51,282 nucleotides of DNA from Bacteroidales bacterium UBA6828 (GCA_002452095.1 DKEG01000064.1:1-51282), one strand, 5' to 3'; positions 31,453-39,572 are shown, counted from the first letter of the stretch. Program-made: numbers and translations. The notes: generated from the sequence alone by a model not told the origin.

Positions 31453-32295
31453 CTATTGATTGTGTTTAAACTGATTATAGATGGCGATAGTCTCTGCTGC
31501 GGCTTTCGTATCGTGTACGCGCAGTATCTTTGCCCCCCGCTCCAAAGCAAGCATATTTACTGCCGTGGTGGCATTGAGCGACTCTTCTTGTGTAATTCCT
31601 AATACTTTGTATAGCATCGATTTGCGGGACAATCCTACTAAAATAGGGCGTTGTAGTATCGCCAATTCCTGCATACGCGACAAGAGCAGATAGTTCTGCT
31701 CTATGGTCTTCGAGAAACCGAATCCGGGGTCTAACACCACATCTTTTACACCCATTTGCGCCAATGTATCCAATCGGCTTTGGAAAAAAGCGACCATCTC
31801 GGATAGCAAATCATCATAGTCGGTGAGAGTTTGCATAGTGGCGGGCGTGCCGCGCATATGCATAAGGATATAAGGTACTTGCAGGTCGGCTACTGTTTCA
31901 AACATCTTTTTGTCTAATTGTCCGCCCGAAATATCATTGATGATTGCAACACCTGTTTCTTCCACCGCACGCCGTGCCACGTCGGCACGGAATGTATCTA
32001 CTGACATAATTGCTTTCGGGAATGTCCGTCGGATAGCCGATGCCGCCATTTTTACACGTCGCCATTCTTCTTCAGGGGATACTTCAGGTGCCCCCGGACG
32101 GGTAGAGTAGCCGCCTATATCGAGGATAGCCGCTCCGTCTTGCAATGCGCGTTCTGCAGCCCGGAGTACGGCATCTTCGTCTGCCAAACGGGTGGATGGA
32201 ACAAAACTGTCAGGCGTGGCATTCAGTATCGTCATCACTATGGGTTTTTCTATCGAAAGCAACCTGCCGTTGATATTCAAGAAATCAGTGTTCAT
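31453..32295 (-). CDS. folP: Dihydropteroate synthase
   Basis: FolP condenses para-aminobenzoate with dihydropterin pyrophosphate in folate synthesis. The 280-aa TIM-barrel protein shows AAILDIGGYSTRPGAPEVSPEEEWRR, MSVDTFRADVA, IINDISGG, YILMHMRGTP and VLDPGFGFSKTIEQNY. The N-terminal motif reads VMTILNATPDSFVPSTR where most homologues have MGILNVTPDSFSDGG, an unusual Gly-to-Thr change. ATG 32295 is preferred because the alternative 32304 start overlaps the -7 box of a likely promoter (TATCTTTG, 32311-32304). Confidence 0.93.
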   Translation of the reverse strand: MNTDFLNINGRLLSIEKPIVMTILNATPDSFVPSTRLADEDAVLRAAERALQDGAAILDIGGYSTRPGAPEVSPEEEWRRVKMAASAIRRTFPKAIMSVDTFRADVARRAVEETGVAIINDISGGQLDKKMFETVADLQVPYILMHMRGTPATMQTLTDYDDLLSEMVAFFQSRLDTLAQMGVKDVVLDPGFGFSKTIEQNYLLLSRMQELAILQRPILVGLSRKSMLYKVLGITQEESLNATTAVNMLALERGAKILRVHDTKAAAETIAIYNQFKHNQ

Positions 32296-32303
32296 AACGA
32301 CCA

Positions 32304-32311
32304 CAAAGATA
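32304..32311 (-). promoter_or_regulatory. Likely -7 box for folP-cdaA
   Basis: TATCTTTG on the minus strand, nine bases before the folP ATG; the -33 element is poor. A very short leader is implied. Confidence 0.5.
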
Positions 32312-32413
32312 CGAAAAATCTTTGAAAATACAGGTACTTACATAACAAATAGTGTATAAAAATCTGTGTTTTGCGTGGAAAATACATTTTTTTTCCACTT
32401 TTTCTTGCATTTG

Positions 32414-32445
32414 TTGGTTGGTATAACTTTTTTTTTGTAACTTTG
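32414..32445 (+). promoter_or_regulatory. Promoter for gldJ-like gene
   Basis: TTGG (32414-32417), a 20-base T-rich spacer, TAACTTTG (32438-32445), 35 bases before the ATG. Confidence 0.72.
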
Positions 32446-32479
32446 CAGGCTGAAAATCGTAAATACAACTCATACCTAT

Positions 32480-34081
32480 ATGAAGAATAACGTATCTAAG
32501 TATCTGTTCCTGGTTTCGCTCGTAGTGCTGAGTGCCTGCAACTCGCGTGAACTGAACACCAAAGTGTCCAACACTACGGGTTGGAATTACTACGATGTGG
32601 CGACTACCAATTTTGAGGCAAAAGAGGGAGTGGGAAACGTGAACCCTACCGGCATGGTGCCTGTGCAAGGTGGTACTTTCACTATCGGTGAGAAAGATGA
32701 GTTCCTTACCGCCCCGCGTAATAATGCCAATCGTTCGCTGACGGTTAGTTCATTCTATATGGATAAGTACGAAGTTACCAACCTCAACTGGAACGAATAC
32801 CTGCATTGGTTGGAAATCGTGTTTGGGGCATCTGCTCCCGAATTGATTGAAAAAGCACGTCCTGATCATACTGTATGGCGTGAGGATTTGGCATACAACG
32901 ACCCCTACGAGGATAACTATTTTACCCACCCCGCATTTTCTTTCTACCCTGTAGTGGGTGTTACATGGGAGCAGGCTATGGCATACTGCCAATGGCGTAC
33001 CGACCGTGTTAACGAGATGGCACTGGTGAAAGCCGGTGCTATCGTAGTACCGCCGTTTGCTGACTTGCAGCCGACCGATGACGAGGCTTACAAAGACGAG
33101 TGGGAGACCGCTACAGGCTATGAGATGGACTCGTATGAGGAGGTAAGTCCGGAGGACCCTGAAGAAACGATTACGATGTATCGCCCTTCTTATGAGTATA
33201 TCCGTGATAAGTTCGTTTTCAATACCGAGAAATATCTGTTGGATGATACGTATAATCCTGACTATGGCAAGAAGCCGATGTACGATTCCTATGGCGTAGA
33301 GCGCAAGGTGAACCGTGCAGACGGTATTTTTGTAACGGGCTACCGTCTGCCTACGGAGGCAGAGTGGGAATTTGCGGCTTATGCACCTATCGCAGGCGAA
33401 GATGGTCTGACTATTGAGGGGAAAGTCTATCCTTGGTCCGGGTATCACCCGCGCGACCTCAGCAAGAAAAATGCTGGTCAGATGCAGGCGAACTTTGTGC
33501 GCGGACGAGGCGATATGATGGGTGTAAGTGGTGCATTGAATGACCGCTATGTGATTACTGCCCCTGTGGACGCCTTTGCGCCGAACGATTTCGGACTCTA
33601 CAATATGGCAGGTAATGTCAATGAGTGGGTGCTTGATGTCTATCGTGAGACTACCAACCAAGAAGTGTCTGAGTACAACTCGTTCCGTGGTAATATCTAT
33701 ACCACACCTGTTCTAAGCGAAGAAGGAACGTACCAAATAGACTCGGTAGGCTGCATCAAAGTTACCTATCGCGGTATGGACGACCGCCGTGATGTGCGAG
33801 ACGGTGATTTCGCTTCACTGATAGATACCGACTATCCTCTGGACACGGTCGGCGTAGCCAATCTTACCGAGGTTAAGACCGACCCGACGGATATCCTTGC
33901 ACCGAGAATTACCAAAAAGACCCGTGTTTACAAGGGCGGCTCTTGGGCTGATCGTATCTATTGGCTCAATCCTTCCACACGCCGTTATCTGGATCAAGAC
34001 CAATGCTCCAGCAAAATCGGCTTCCGCTGTGCAATGTCCACTTTGGGCGACCAGATACCGGGTACGGCTACACAGAACTAA
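32480..34081 (+). CDS. gldJ: GldJ-like gliding motility/T9SS lipoprotein (FGE-sulfatase fold)
   Basis: This 533-aa lipoprotein (lipobox VLSAC, Cys20) has a formylglycine-generating-enzyme-like domain: VPVQGGTFTIGE, SLTVSSFYMDKYEVTNLNWNEYLHWLE, PVVGVTWEQAMAYCQWRTDRVNE, YRLPTEAEWEFAA, FGLYNMAGNVNEWVLDVYR and the C-terminal KTRVYKGGSWADRIYWLNPSTRRYLDQDQCSSKIGFRC. In Bacteroidota GldJ and GldK share this fold and act in the type IX secretion/gliding machinery under the outer membrane. The N-terminal TTGWNYYD...NPTGMVPVQGG segment favours GldJ over GldK. The T9SS-type cargo encoded at 43.9-50.1 kb fits a functioning T9SS. Confidence 0.82.
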   Translation: MKNNVSKYLFLVSLVVLSACNSRELNTKVSNTTGWNYYDVATTNFEAKEGVGNVNPTGMVPVQGGTFTIGEKDEFLTAPRNNANRSLTVSSFYMDKYEVTNLNWNEYLHWLEIVFGASAPELIEKARPDHTVWREDLAYNDPYEDNYFTHPAFSFYPVVGVTWEQAMAYCQWRTDRVNEMALVKAGAIVVPPFADLQPTDDEAYKDEWETATGYEMDSYEEVSPEDPEETITMYRPSYEYIRDKFVFNTEKYLLDDTYNPDYGKKPMYDSYGVERKVNRADGIFVTGYRLPTEAEWEFAAYAPIAGEDGLTIEGKVYPWSGYHPRDLSKKNAGQMQANFVRGRGDMMGVSGALNDRYVITAPVDAFAPNDFGLYNMAGNVNEWVLDVYRETTNQEVSEYNSFRGNIYTTPVLSEEGTYQIDSVGCIKVTYRGMDDRRDVRDGDFASLIDTDYPLDTVGVANLTEVKTDPTDILAPRITKKTRVYKGGSWADRIYWLNPSTRRYLDQDQCSSKIGFRCAMSTLGDQIPGTATQN

Positions 34082-34103
34082 GAAATCTCTAATACAATAA
34101 TAT

Positions 34104-34481
34104 ATGAATATCCCAACAAATCTGCGCTACACGAGCGACCATGAGTGGATTCGTGTGGAAGGCAATGAAGCCTTTGTCGGTATTACCGACTATGCTCAAT
34201 CGGAATTAGGTGAAATCGTTTTCGTGGACGTGAATACGGTGGGCGAAATGGTAGCCAAAGGTGAAACTTTCGGTTCGGTAGAGGCTGTAAAAACCGTCTC
34301 GGACTTGAATATCCCTGTTACCGGTGAGGTATTGGAGTTCAATGAGACACTCAATGACCAACCCGAATTGGTAAACAACGACCCGTATGGCGAAGGTTGG
34401 ATGATTAAAATTGCCATTAAGGATGCAGCGGAATTGGATGACCTGCTTGACGCTGCTGCGTATGAGGCATTGATTAAGTAA
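34104..34481 (+). CDS. gcvH: Glycine cleavage system H protein
   Basis: The H protein carries the lipoyl-bound aminomethyl group between the P, T and L proteins of glycine cleavage. The 125-aa product has LRYTSDHEWIRVEG, VGITDYAQSELGEIVFVDV and the lipoylation motif GSVEAVKTVSDL (Lys63). It follows gldJ by 22 bases and is ended by a strong terminator. gcvP and gcvT are not in this window. Confidence 0.97.
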   Translation: MNIPTNLRYTSDHEWIRVEGNEAFVGITDYAQSELGEIVFVDVNTVGEMVAKGETFGSVEAVKTVSDLNIPVTGEVLEFNETLNDQPELVNNDPYGEGWMIKIAIKDAAELDDLLDAAAYEALIK

Positions 34482-34503
34482 AGAATATTATTATAATACA
34501 GGT

Positions 34504-34542
34504 ATCGGCTATCCGTTCTTCGGGTAGCCGATGTTTATTTTA
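34504..34542 (+). terminator. Terminator after gcvH
   Basis: Stem ATCGGCTATCCG / CGGGTAGCCGAT with a 5-base loop, then GTTTATTTTA. In the remaining 34543-34738 I see only a weak TTCACTTT/AAAGTGAA inverted repeat around 34700-34730. Confidence 0.85.
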
Positions 34543-34738
34543 TGCGGAGCGTTCAATCCAATATCGCATTATGCAGTTGTTATACACATTATACATTTCG
34601 GTATCTTTATATAGCAATTACGGCAAAAAGACGGCAACGACACGGCAACGAGATTGGATTTTAAGAGATGGATATGATACCTTTTTATGCAGAATATTCA
34701 CTTTTTTATGCATACGTGAAAGTGAAAAAGTTTCCCTG

Positions 34739-34770
34739 TTTGCATATTCCATAGAAAAGCAGTAACTTTG
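34739..34770 (+). promoter_or_regulatory. Promoter for panD-tgt
   Basis: TTTG (34739-34742), a 20-base spacer, TAACTTTG (34763-34770), 25 bases before the panD ATG. Confidence 0.83.
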
Positions 34771-34795
34771 CAGGCTAAAATTTATCTCAACAACA

Positions 34796-35140
34796 ATGTT
34801 TTTGCAGATACTCAAATCGAAGATTCACCGCGTACAGGTGACGGAAGCAAACTTGGAGTATATCGGTAGTATCACTATCGACGAGGACTTGATGGACGCT
34901 GCGGCTATTGTGGCAGGTGAACGCGTACAGGTGGTGGACAACAATAACGGTGCACGACTTGAGACGTATGTCATTCCAGGCAAACGCGGCAGCGGTTGCA
35001 TCTGTATGAACGGGGCTGCTGCACACCTGATCCACGTAGGAGACACGGTTATCATTATGGCGTATGCGATGATGACGCCCGAAGAACAGAAAACGTTCCG
35101 CCCGAGCATTGTTTTTCCTGTAAATAACCACCTGGCATAA
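34796..35140 (+). CDS. panD: Aspartate 1-decarboxylase PanD
   Basis: PanD makes beta-alanine for pantothenate and coenzyme A. The 114-aa proenzyme has the self-cleavage site Gly24-Ser25 in EYIGSITID, where Ser25 becomes the pyruvoyl group, plus LKSKIHRVQVTEANL, YVIPGKRGSGCICMNGAAAHL and GDTVIIMAYA. The length is normal. The stop overlaps the tgt start by one base (TAATG), so the two are translationally coupled. Confidence 0.96.
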   Translation: MFLQILKSKIHRVQVTEANLEYIGSITIDEDLMDAAAIVAGERVQVVDNNNGARLETYVIPGKRGSGCICMNGAAAHLIHVGDTVIIMAYAMMTPEEQKTFRPSIVFPVNNHLA

Positions 35141-36273
35141 TGGCTTTCTTCGACCTTGTACATACCGACCCGCAATCGGCTGCACGGGCAGGCGTGGTGC
35201 ATACCGACCATGGCGATATACTTACGCCCATTTTTATGCCTGTCGGTACGGTAGGTACTGTCAAAGGTGTGCATAAGCGAGACCTCGTGGACGATATTCA
35301 CGCACAGATTATTCTCGGTAATACTTATCATCTCTATCTCCGCCCCGGTACGGACATCTTGCACCAAGCAGGAGGTCTGCACCGCTTTGAGGGCTGGACA
35401 CGCCCTATACTGACCGACAGCGGCGGCTATCAGGTGTTTTCGCTCACACAGATACGTAAGATGACCGAGGAGGGAGTACGTTTCTCCAGTCATATCAATG
35501 GGCGCAAACTGATGTTCACACCCGAGTCGGTAATGGATATAGAACGGCAAATAGGTGCGGATATTATGATGGCATTCGATGAGTGCTGCCCTGGTACGGC
35601 AGACCGCACGTATGCCACCGAGTCGATGAACCGCACGCACCGGTGGCTGGACCGTTGTATCGTCCGCTTTGATTCGACGCCCGATGTCTATGATTACCAC
35701 CAGCACTTGTTCCCTATTGTGCAAGGGTGTGTCTATCCTGACCTGCGTCAGGAGGCTGCCAAACGCTTGCGCGACCTCGATAGGGACGGTTATGCTATCG
35801 GCGGTTTGGCTGTGGGCGAACCTGCAGAGAAAATGTATGAGATGATAGAAGTGGTGAACGATATCCTTCCTGAGAACAAACCGCGCTATCTGATGGGCGT
35901 GGGTACGCCATGGAACATACTTGAGGGTATCGAACGCGGGGTGGATATGTTCGATTGTGTGATGCCTACTCGCAATGGGCGTAACGGTATGATCTTCACC
36001 CGCAACGGCGTGATGAATATGCGCAATAAGAAATGGGAAAACGACTTTACGGAGTTAGACCCTACCGGTACATCGTATGTCGATCATCAATATACGAGGG
36101 CGTATGTACGCCATCTGATTCACTCGGACGAAATGTTGGGCTTGGAGATACTCTCTATTCACAATCTGGCATTCTATTTGTGGCTGGTCGGTGAAGCACG
36201 CCAACATATCCTTGCGGGTGATTTCCGCTCGTGGAAAGAAGATACACTCCGCCGCGTGATGACACGGCTATAG
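35140..36273 (+). CDS. tgt: tRNA-guanine transglycosylase Tgt, zinc-cysteine motif absent
   Basis: Tgt inserts the queuine precursor preQ1 at position 34 of GUN tRNAs. The 377-aa protein has TPIFMPVGTVGTVKG, ILGNTYHLYLRPG, ILTDSGGYQVFSL, MAFDECCP, FPIVQGCVYPDLR, YAIGGLAVGEP and FDCVMPTRNGRNG with the catalytic Asp. The usual C-terminal zinc motif CxCxxC...H is replaced: the sequence reads DPTGTSYVDHQYTRAYVRHL, with no cysteines, followed by SIHNLAFYLWL. The rest of the fold is intact, so it is probably active without that zinc site. Confidence 0.95.
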   Translation: MAFFDLVHTDPQSAARAGVVHTDHGDILTPIFMPVGTVGTVKGVHKRDLVDDIHAQIILGNTYHLYLRPGTDILHQAGGLHRFEGWTRPILTDSGGYQVFSLTQIRKMTEEGVRFSSHINGRKLMFTPESVMDIERQIGADIMMAFDECCPGTADRTYATESMNRTHRWLDRCIVRFDSTPDVYDYHQHLFPIVQGCVYPDLRQEAAKRLRDLDRDGYAIGGLAVGEPAEKMYEMIEVVNDILPENKPRYLMGVGTPWNILEGIERGVDMFDCVMPTRNGRNGMIFTRNGVMNMRNKKWENDFTELDPTGTSYVDHQYTRAYVRHLIHSDEMLGLEILSIHNLAFYLWLVGEARQHILAGDFRSWKEDTLRRVMTRL

Positions 36274-36275
36274 AG

Positions 36276-36356
36276 GAAATTTGTAAATTTGTAAGTGTGT
36301 AAATTGGTAAATGGCACATCGTGTCATTCATAATTCATAATTATTCATTCATAATT
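36276..36356. repeat. TTTGTAAATTTG and ATTCATAATT repeats before LptG-like gene
   Basis: Degenerate tandem repeats (GAAATTTGTAAATTTGTAAG.. and ATTCATAATTCATAATTATT..) fill the 85-base gap between tgt and the LptF/LptG-like gene. The first family recurs at 39985-40018 and 6004-6032. The second recurs at 13565-13600, 6301-6315 and 41345-41370. Confidence 0.75.
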
Positions 36357-36358
36357 AT

Positions 36359-37432
36359 CTGAAGCGGCTTGATTGGTATATTATCCGTAAGTTCTTGGGT
36401 ACATTCTTTTTCTCGATTGTACTGATTTTGAGTATTGCCATCGTCTTCGACCTGACGGAGAAGATGGACGATTTCTTTGAGAACCAAGTGCCGACCAAAG
36501 AGATTATTCTGGACTACTATCTGCCCTTTATCCCGTATTATACCAATATGTTCAGTTCGCTGTTCATATTTATTTCGGTGATATTCTTTACATCCAAACT
36601 GGCAGGTAACAGCGAGATCATTGCTATGATGGCGGCAGGGGTCAGTTATCATCGGCTGATGGTACCATATTTTGTTTCCGCCACATTCTTGTTCTTGTTC
36701 TCGTTCTACCTCGGCGGATATGTTATTCCGCCTGCTACGGGTAAGATGCTCAATTTTACGGACAAGTATATTGAGCATTTTACCTCTGAGAATGCCCGTA
36801 ATGTACAGATGGAGGTGGATCCGGGGACAATACTCTATATAGAGTCGTTTCAGAAACGCAGCAATGTAGGTTATCGTGCATCTTTGGAGCACTTTGAGGG
36901 TAAGACACTCACCTCGCGTATTACTGCCGACCGTATCCGGTATGATTCGGCATACTGCTGGCATTTGGAGAACTACATCCGCCGTGATTTTGAGGGTATG
37001 CGCGAACAGATGACACGTGGTGCGCGTCTGGATACCATCATTCCGATACAGCCATACGAGTTGTTTATTACTGCCGAAGAGGCACAGCAGATGACCAATC
37101 CCGAACTGCGCGACTATATGAAGAAACAGGCTGCCCGCGGAGCAGGTAATATACAAGCGTTTGAGACAGAGTATCACAAGCGCTGGGCTTCGCCTATAGG
37201 GGCATTTATTATGACGTTGCTGGGTGTAACGATGAGCAGCAGGAAAGTACGTGGCGGTATGGGAAAGAATCTCGGTATCGGTATTGTGCTTACAGCGGCG
37301 TATATTTTGTTTTCTACAGTTAGCACGACCTTTTCCGTCAATGGCGTGATGTCACCCTTTATGAGTGCGTGGCTGCCCAATTTCATATTCCTTGCCATCG
37401 GTGTAGTGCTGTATATCCGCGCACAACGGTAA
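36359..37432 (+). CDS. LptF/LptG-family permease with non-ATG start
   Basis: The 357-aa inner-membrane protein belongs to the YjgP/YjgQ (LptF/LptG) permeases that export lipopolysaccharide with the LptB ATPase. Helices at about 12-35, 62-85, 100-125 and three near the C-terminus frame a periplasmic beta-jellyroll (VQMEVDPGTILYIESFQK...). The family start LKRLDWYIIRKFLGTFFFSI is readable only from CTG 36359; no ATG or GTG precedes it in frame. A TTG at 36395 would remove the conserved first 12 residues. More LptG-like than LptF-like. Confidence 0.82.
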   Translation: MKRLDWYIIRKFLGTFFFSIVLILSIAIVFDLTEKMDDFFENQVPTKEIILDYYLPFIPYYTNMFSSLFIFISVIFFTSKLAGNSEIIAMMAAGVSYHRLMVPYFVSATFLFLFSFYLGGYVIPPATGKMLNFTDKYIEHFTSENARNVQMEVDPGTILYIESFQKRSNVGYRASLEHFEGKTLTSRITADRIRYDSAYCWHLENYIRRDFEGMREQMTRGARLDTIIPIQPYELFITAEEAQQMTNPELRDYMKKQAARGAGNIQAFETEYHKRWASPIGAFIMTLLGVTMSSRKVRGGMGKNLGIGIVLTAAYILFSTVSTTFSVNGVMSPFMSAWLPNFIFLAIGVVLYIRAQR

Positions 37433-37460
37433 GGAGCAGCACTGCCTACCAATCCCTTCA

Positions 37461-37514
37461 AAACACTAATCCATATCAAAATAAAAGAAACACTAATCTG
37501 TGTCAAAATAAAAG
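37461..37514. repeat. 27-bp direct repeat (x2)
   Basis: AAACACTAATC...TCAAAATAAAAG occurs twice back to back, with about three differences between the two 27-bp copies. Confidence 0.85.
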
Positions 37515-37516
37515 AA

Positions 37517-37560
37517 AGAACGCTACAACTTTGCTTATTTATTGCAATGTCGTAGCATTC
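37517..37560 (-). terminator. Terminator of tRNA-Asp/tRNA-Arg transcript
   Basis: On the minus strand, AATGCTACGAC and GTTGTAGCGTT pair around a TTGC..GCAA inner stem, followed by a T-rich run (TTTCTTTTATTTT). Confidence 0.7.
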
Positions 37561-37565
37561 TTATG

Positions 37566-37639
37566 TGATCCATGCAGGATTCAAACCTGCAACCCCCACA
37601 TCCGTAGTGTGGTACTCTATTCAGTTGAGCTAATGGACC
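37566..37639 (-). tRNA. tRNA-Arg (ACG anticodon)
   Basis: The minus-strand cloverleaf has acceptor GGTCCAT/ATGGATC, D-stem GCTC/GAGT, anticodon stem CCACA/TGTGG with loop CTACGGA (ACG, read as ICG after deamination), and T-arm GCAGG-TTTGAAT-CCTGC. The D-loop reads AACTGAATA and lacks the usual GG pair (GA instead). No CCA is encoded. Confidence 0.95.
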
Positions 37640-37716
37640 CTCTCGAAAGAGAGAGCAAGGACTGATACTTAATCAAAGCACCGATACTCGCTCCTTTTAC
37701 TTCGGTTGAATTTTTG

Positions 37717-37790
37717 CGGTGCGGACGAGACTCGAACTCGCGACCTACGGCGTGACAGGCCGGTATTCTAACCAACTGAACTACCGCACC
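37717..37790 (-). tRNA. tRNA-Asp (GTC anticodon)
   Basis: The minus-strand fold has acceptor GGTGCGG/CCGCACC, D-arm GTTC-AGTTGGTTA-GAAT, anticodon stem CCGGC/GCCGT (one terminal mismatch) with loop CTGTCAC (GTC), and T-arm GCGAG-TTCGAGT-CTCGT. It is upstream of tRNA-Arg in the same transcript. Confidence 0.95.
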
Positions 37791-37841
37791 ATTTGTTTTA
37801 TGCTTCGTTCAACCGAAAGGCTTTCTTCTCAAAAGCGGGTG

Positions 37842-37873
37842 CAAAATTACTGCTTTTATTTGATATATGCAAA
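37842..37873 (-). promoter_or_regulatory. Promoter for tRNA-Asp/tRNA-Arg
   Basis: Minus strand: TTTG (37873-37870), a 20-base spacer, TAATTTTG (37849-37842). Confidence 0.78.
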
Positions 37874-37875
37874 TG

Positions 37876-38718
37876 TTAGCGTGATTTTTTTGTATTTTTC
37901 TGTTCAAACGGGTGCTTTACTGCCCGGTGGGCGGCTTTTTGAGTCTGCTTTTGTTGTTTTTTAGTCATATCGGGATTGCAATAGGGGATACCGATGCTGC
38001 TTTTGCCTGTGAGTATCTCGTACCATACGCACGATGCGGTGTAGCGTCCGTATATGTAGTTGAGATGGTAGCCATCACGGCAGAGGGTGTCGCCGAGGGT
38101 ATGGCGTGCGTTTTGTATGGCGGTGCCACATGGTATGAGCAATAGAGTGGGGTGGTTGTGCAAGATATAACGGGTGCAGGCAAGTATGCTGTCGTTCATA
38201 ACGGATTGGCTGTGTGCATAACGTGGGAAAGCGGGGTGGGTGGCTGTTTGTGCATACGACCATGTCTGGAGCCAGCAGAGTTGTGCCTGTGGTTGGTAGA
38301 GACGTACGCTGTCTATGAGTCGACTCAGATAGGGTTCGTAACTGCCTTGGATGCCGCTGTCGTGGCTGGCTTGCTGGAGCGAGATATAGTCCCACCGGTG
38401 CAAACGCAACGCCTGACGCATAGTATAGGGGTCGTGGATTGTGCGCACTCCGTTTTCTATCAGACGGAAACTATAGGCAGCGGTGTCCTTGTCAAGAAAG
38501 CGATAGTGTTGCTCCAATGAGCAGCCGCCATAGTATAGATTGCCGATCACGACGGGCTGCCCTGCGGATTGGCATATCGGCGCGAGTTCCTGCTCTACGG
38601 CATCCCACGAAAAACTGTTGCCGATACACAGGATGTGCAATGTATCCCGGTCGACGGCTTGTGCTGCAGAGCAGCAAAAAGACAAAGCGGCTATAAGAAG
38701 ATGTAATGCTTTTCTCAT
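37876..38718 (-). CDS. DUF4886-family exported SGNH-like hydrolase
   Basis: This 280-aa protein has a signal peptide (LHLLIAALSFCCSAAQA) and a DUF4886 domain: LHILCIGNSFSWDAVEQ (GNSFS, the putative nucleophile Ser), YYGGCSLEQHYRF, WDYISLQQASHDSG and DGYHLNYIYGRYTASCVWYEILTG (putative catalytic Asp-His). This SGNH-like arrangement suggests esterase or carbohydrate-deacetylase activity, with unknown substrate. A basic Lys/Gln-rich tail follows. It lies downstream of the 5'-nucleotidase-like gene, separated by an 11-bp repeat. Confidence 0.85.
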   Translation of the reverse strand: MRKALHLLIAALSFCCSAAQAVDRDTLHILCIGNSFSWDAVEQELAPICQSAGQPVVIGNLYYGGCSLEQHYRFLDKDTAAYSFRLIENGVRTIHDPYTMRQALRLHRWDYISLQQASHDSGIQGSYEPYLSRLIDSVRLYQPQAQLCWLQTWSYAQTATHPAFPRYAHSQSVMNDSILACTRYILHNHPTLLLIPCGTAIQNARHTLGDTLCRDGYHLNYIYGRYTASCVWYEILTGKSSIGIPYCNPDMTKKQQKQTQKAAHRAVKHPFEQKNTKKSR

Positions 38719-38731
38719 AATATTCTATCGT

Positions 38732-38757
38732 TAATCACCCGATAATCACCCGATATA
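38732..38757. repeat. TAATCACCCGA 11-bp repeat (x2)
   Basis: Two full 11-bp units and a partial third lie in the 62-base gap between the DUF4886 gene and the nucleotidase-like gene. Confidence 0.8.
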
Positions 38758-38780
38758 ATCAACGTAAAGTATATATGATG

Positions 38781-39512
38781 TCAATGAATGTCCATACGAC
38801 CGTCCACGTGTGCGACGATGGTATCTTGTTCACGGACTGCTTCGATATATAGGTCGCGAATGAGACGGTCGGAACGCCATATCTCGATATAGTGTGTGAG
38901 GGGCGTCATATGGTCGGTGCCGCCGGAGAGATAGTCGCTGGTGGCGACGGTATAGTAGGCTTCCGTGTCGATGGATTGCCCGTCGATTCGGGCATCAATG
39001 AGTTGCCTGTCCTCGGCGGACATACGCAATCCTGCTACACCCTGTCCGTAGTCTTCGGCAAAGACCTGGCATAATTCGAGAATATCCTCTCCACGCAGAG
39101 TAAGTACGACCAGTTCGTTGTCAAAAGGCATCAGTTGGAAGACATCCTGCCGTGTGATATTGCCGGCTTTCCATTCGCAGCGCATACCTCCGATGTTAAC
39201 GACCGCCATATCCACACGTCCGCCGGGGTATAGTTGGCGTGCCTTGGTCAGCAGGGCGTCGCTTGCCCAGTTGAGCATAGGACACTCGGGAGGATAGACC
39301 TTCAGCGGTTCGGGTGCATAGCCGAGAACAACACTCATTTCACGTTCCAAATCGGCTTTGACAGGGGCTAAATAAGCAATATATGCCGTGTCCTGAATAG
39401 CATCCAATGAAGAATCCACCGGTATGGCTTCTGTGGAGACGGAAACAACCTGCATTTGCTTTTGGCAGGAAAAAAGGAATAGCGGCAAACAGAGAATAAA
39501 CAGTTTTTTCAT
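38781..39512 (-). CDS. 5'-nucleotidase C-terminal-domain lipoprotein
   Basis: The 243-aa lipoprotein (lipobox FLFSC, Cys16) contains only the C-terminal substrate-binding domain of UshA-type 5'-nucleotidases: PMLNWASDALL, VDMAVVNIGGMRCEWKAGNITRQDVFQLMPFDNELVVLTLRGEDILEL and YYTVATSDYLSGGTDHM. The metallophosphatase domain that should hydrolyse the nucleotide is not encoded here or next to it. In other Bacteroidetes the two halves are often adjacent genes, so a separate partner elsewhere is likely. The start is ATG 39512, after the promoter. Confidence 0.85.
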   Translation of the reverse strand: MKKLFILCLPLFLFSCQKQMQVVSVSTEAIPVDSSLDAIQDTAYIAYLAPVKADLEREMSVVLGYAPEPLKVYPPECPMLNWASDALLTKARQLYPGGRVDMAVVNIGGMRCEWKAGNITRQDVFQLMPFDNELVVLTLRGEDILELCQVFAEDYGQGVAGLRMSAEDRQLIDARIDGQSIDTEAYYTVATSDYLSGGTDHMTPLTHYIEIWRSDRLIRDLYIEAVREQDTIVAHVDGRMDIH

Positions 39513-39536
39513 AGTGAAAACGTGTTGATTAGGTCG

Positions 39537-39568
39537 CAAAGGTACGCAAAAAAAACGGAAACGGCAAA
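39537..39568 (-). promoter_or_regulatory. Promoter for nucleotidase-like/DUF4886 genes
   Basis: Minus strand: TTTG (39568-39565), a 20-base spacer, TACCTTTG (39544-39537), back to back with the rSAM-lipoprotein promoter. Confidence 0.78.
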
Positions 39569-39572
39569 TAAA

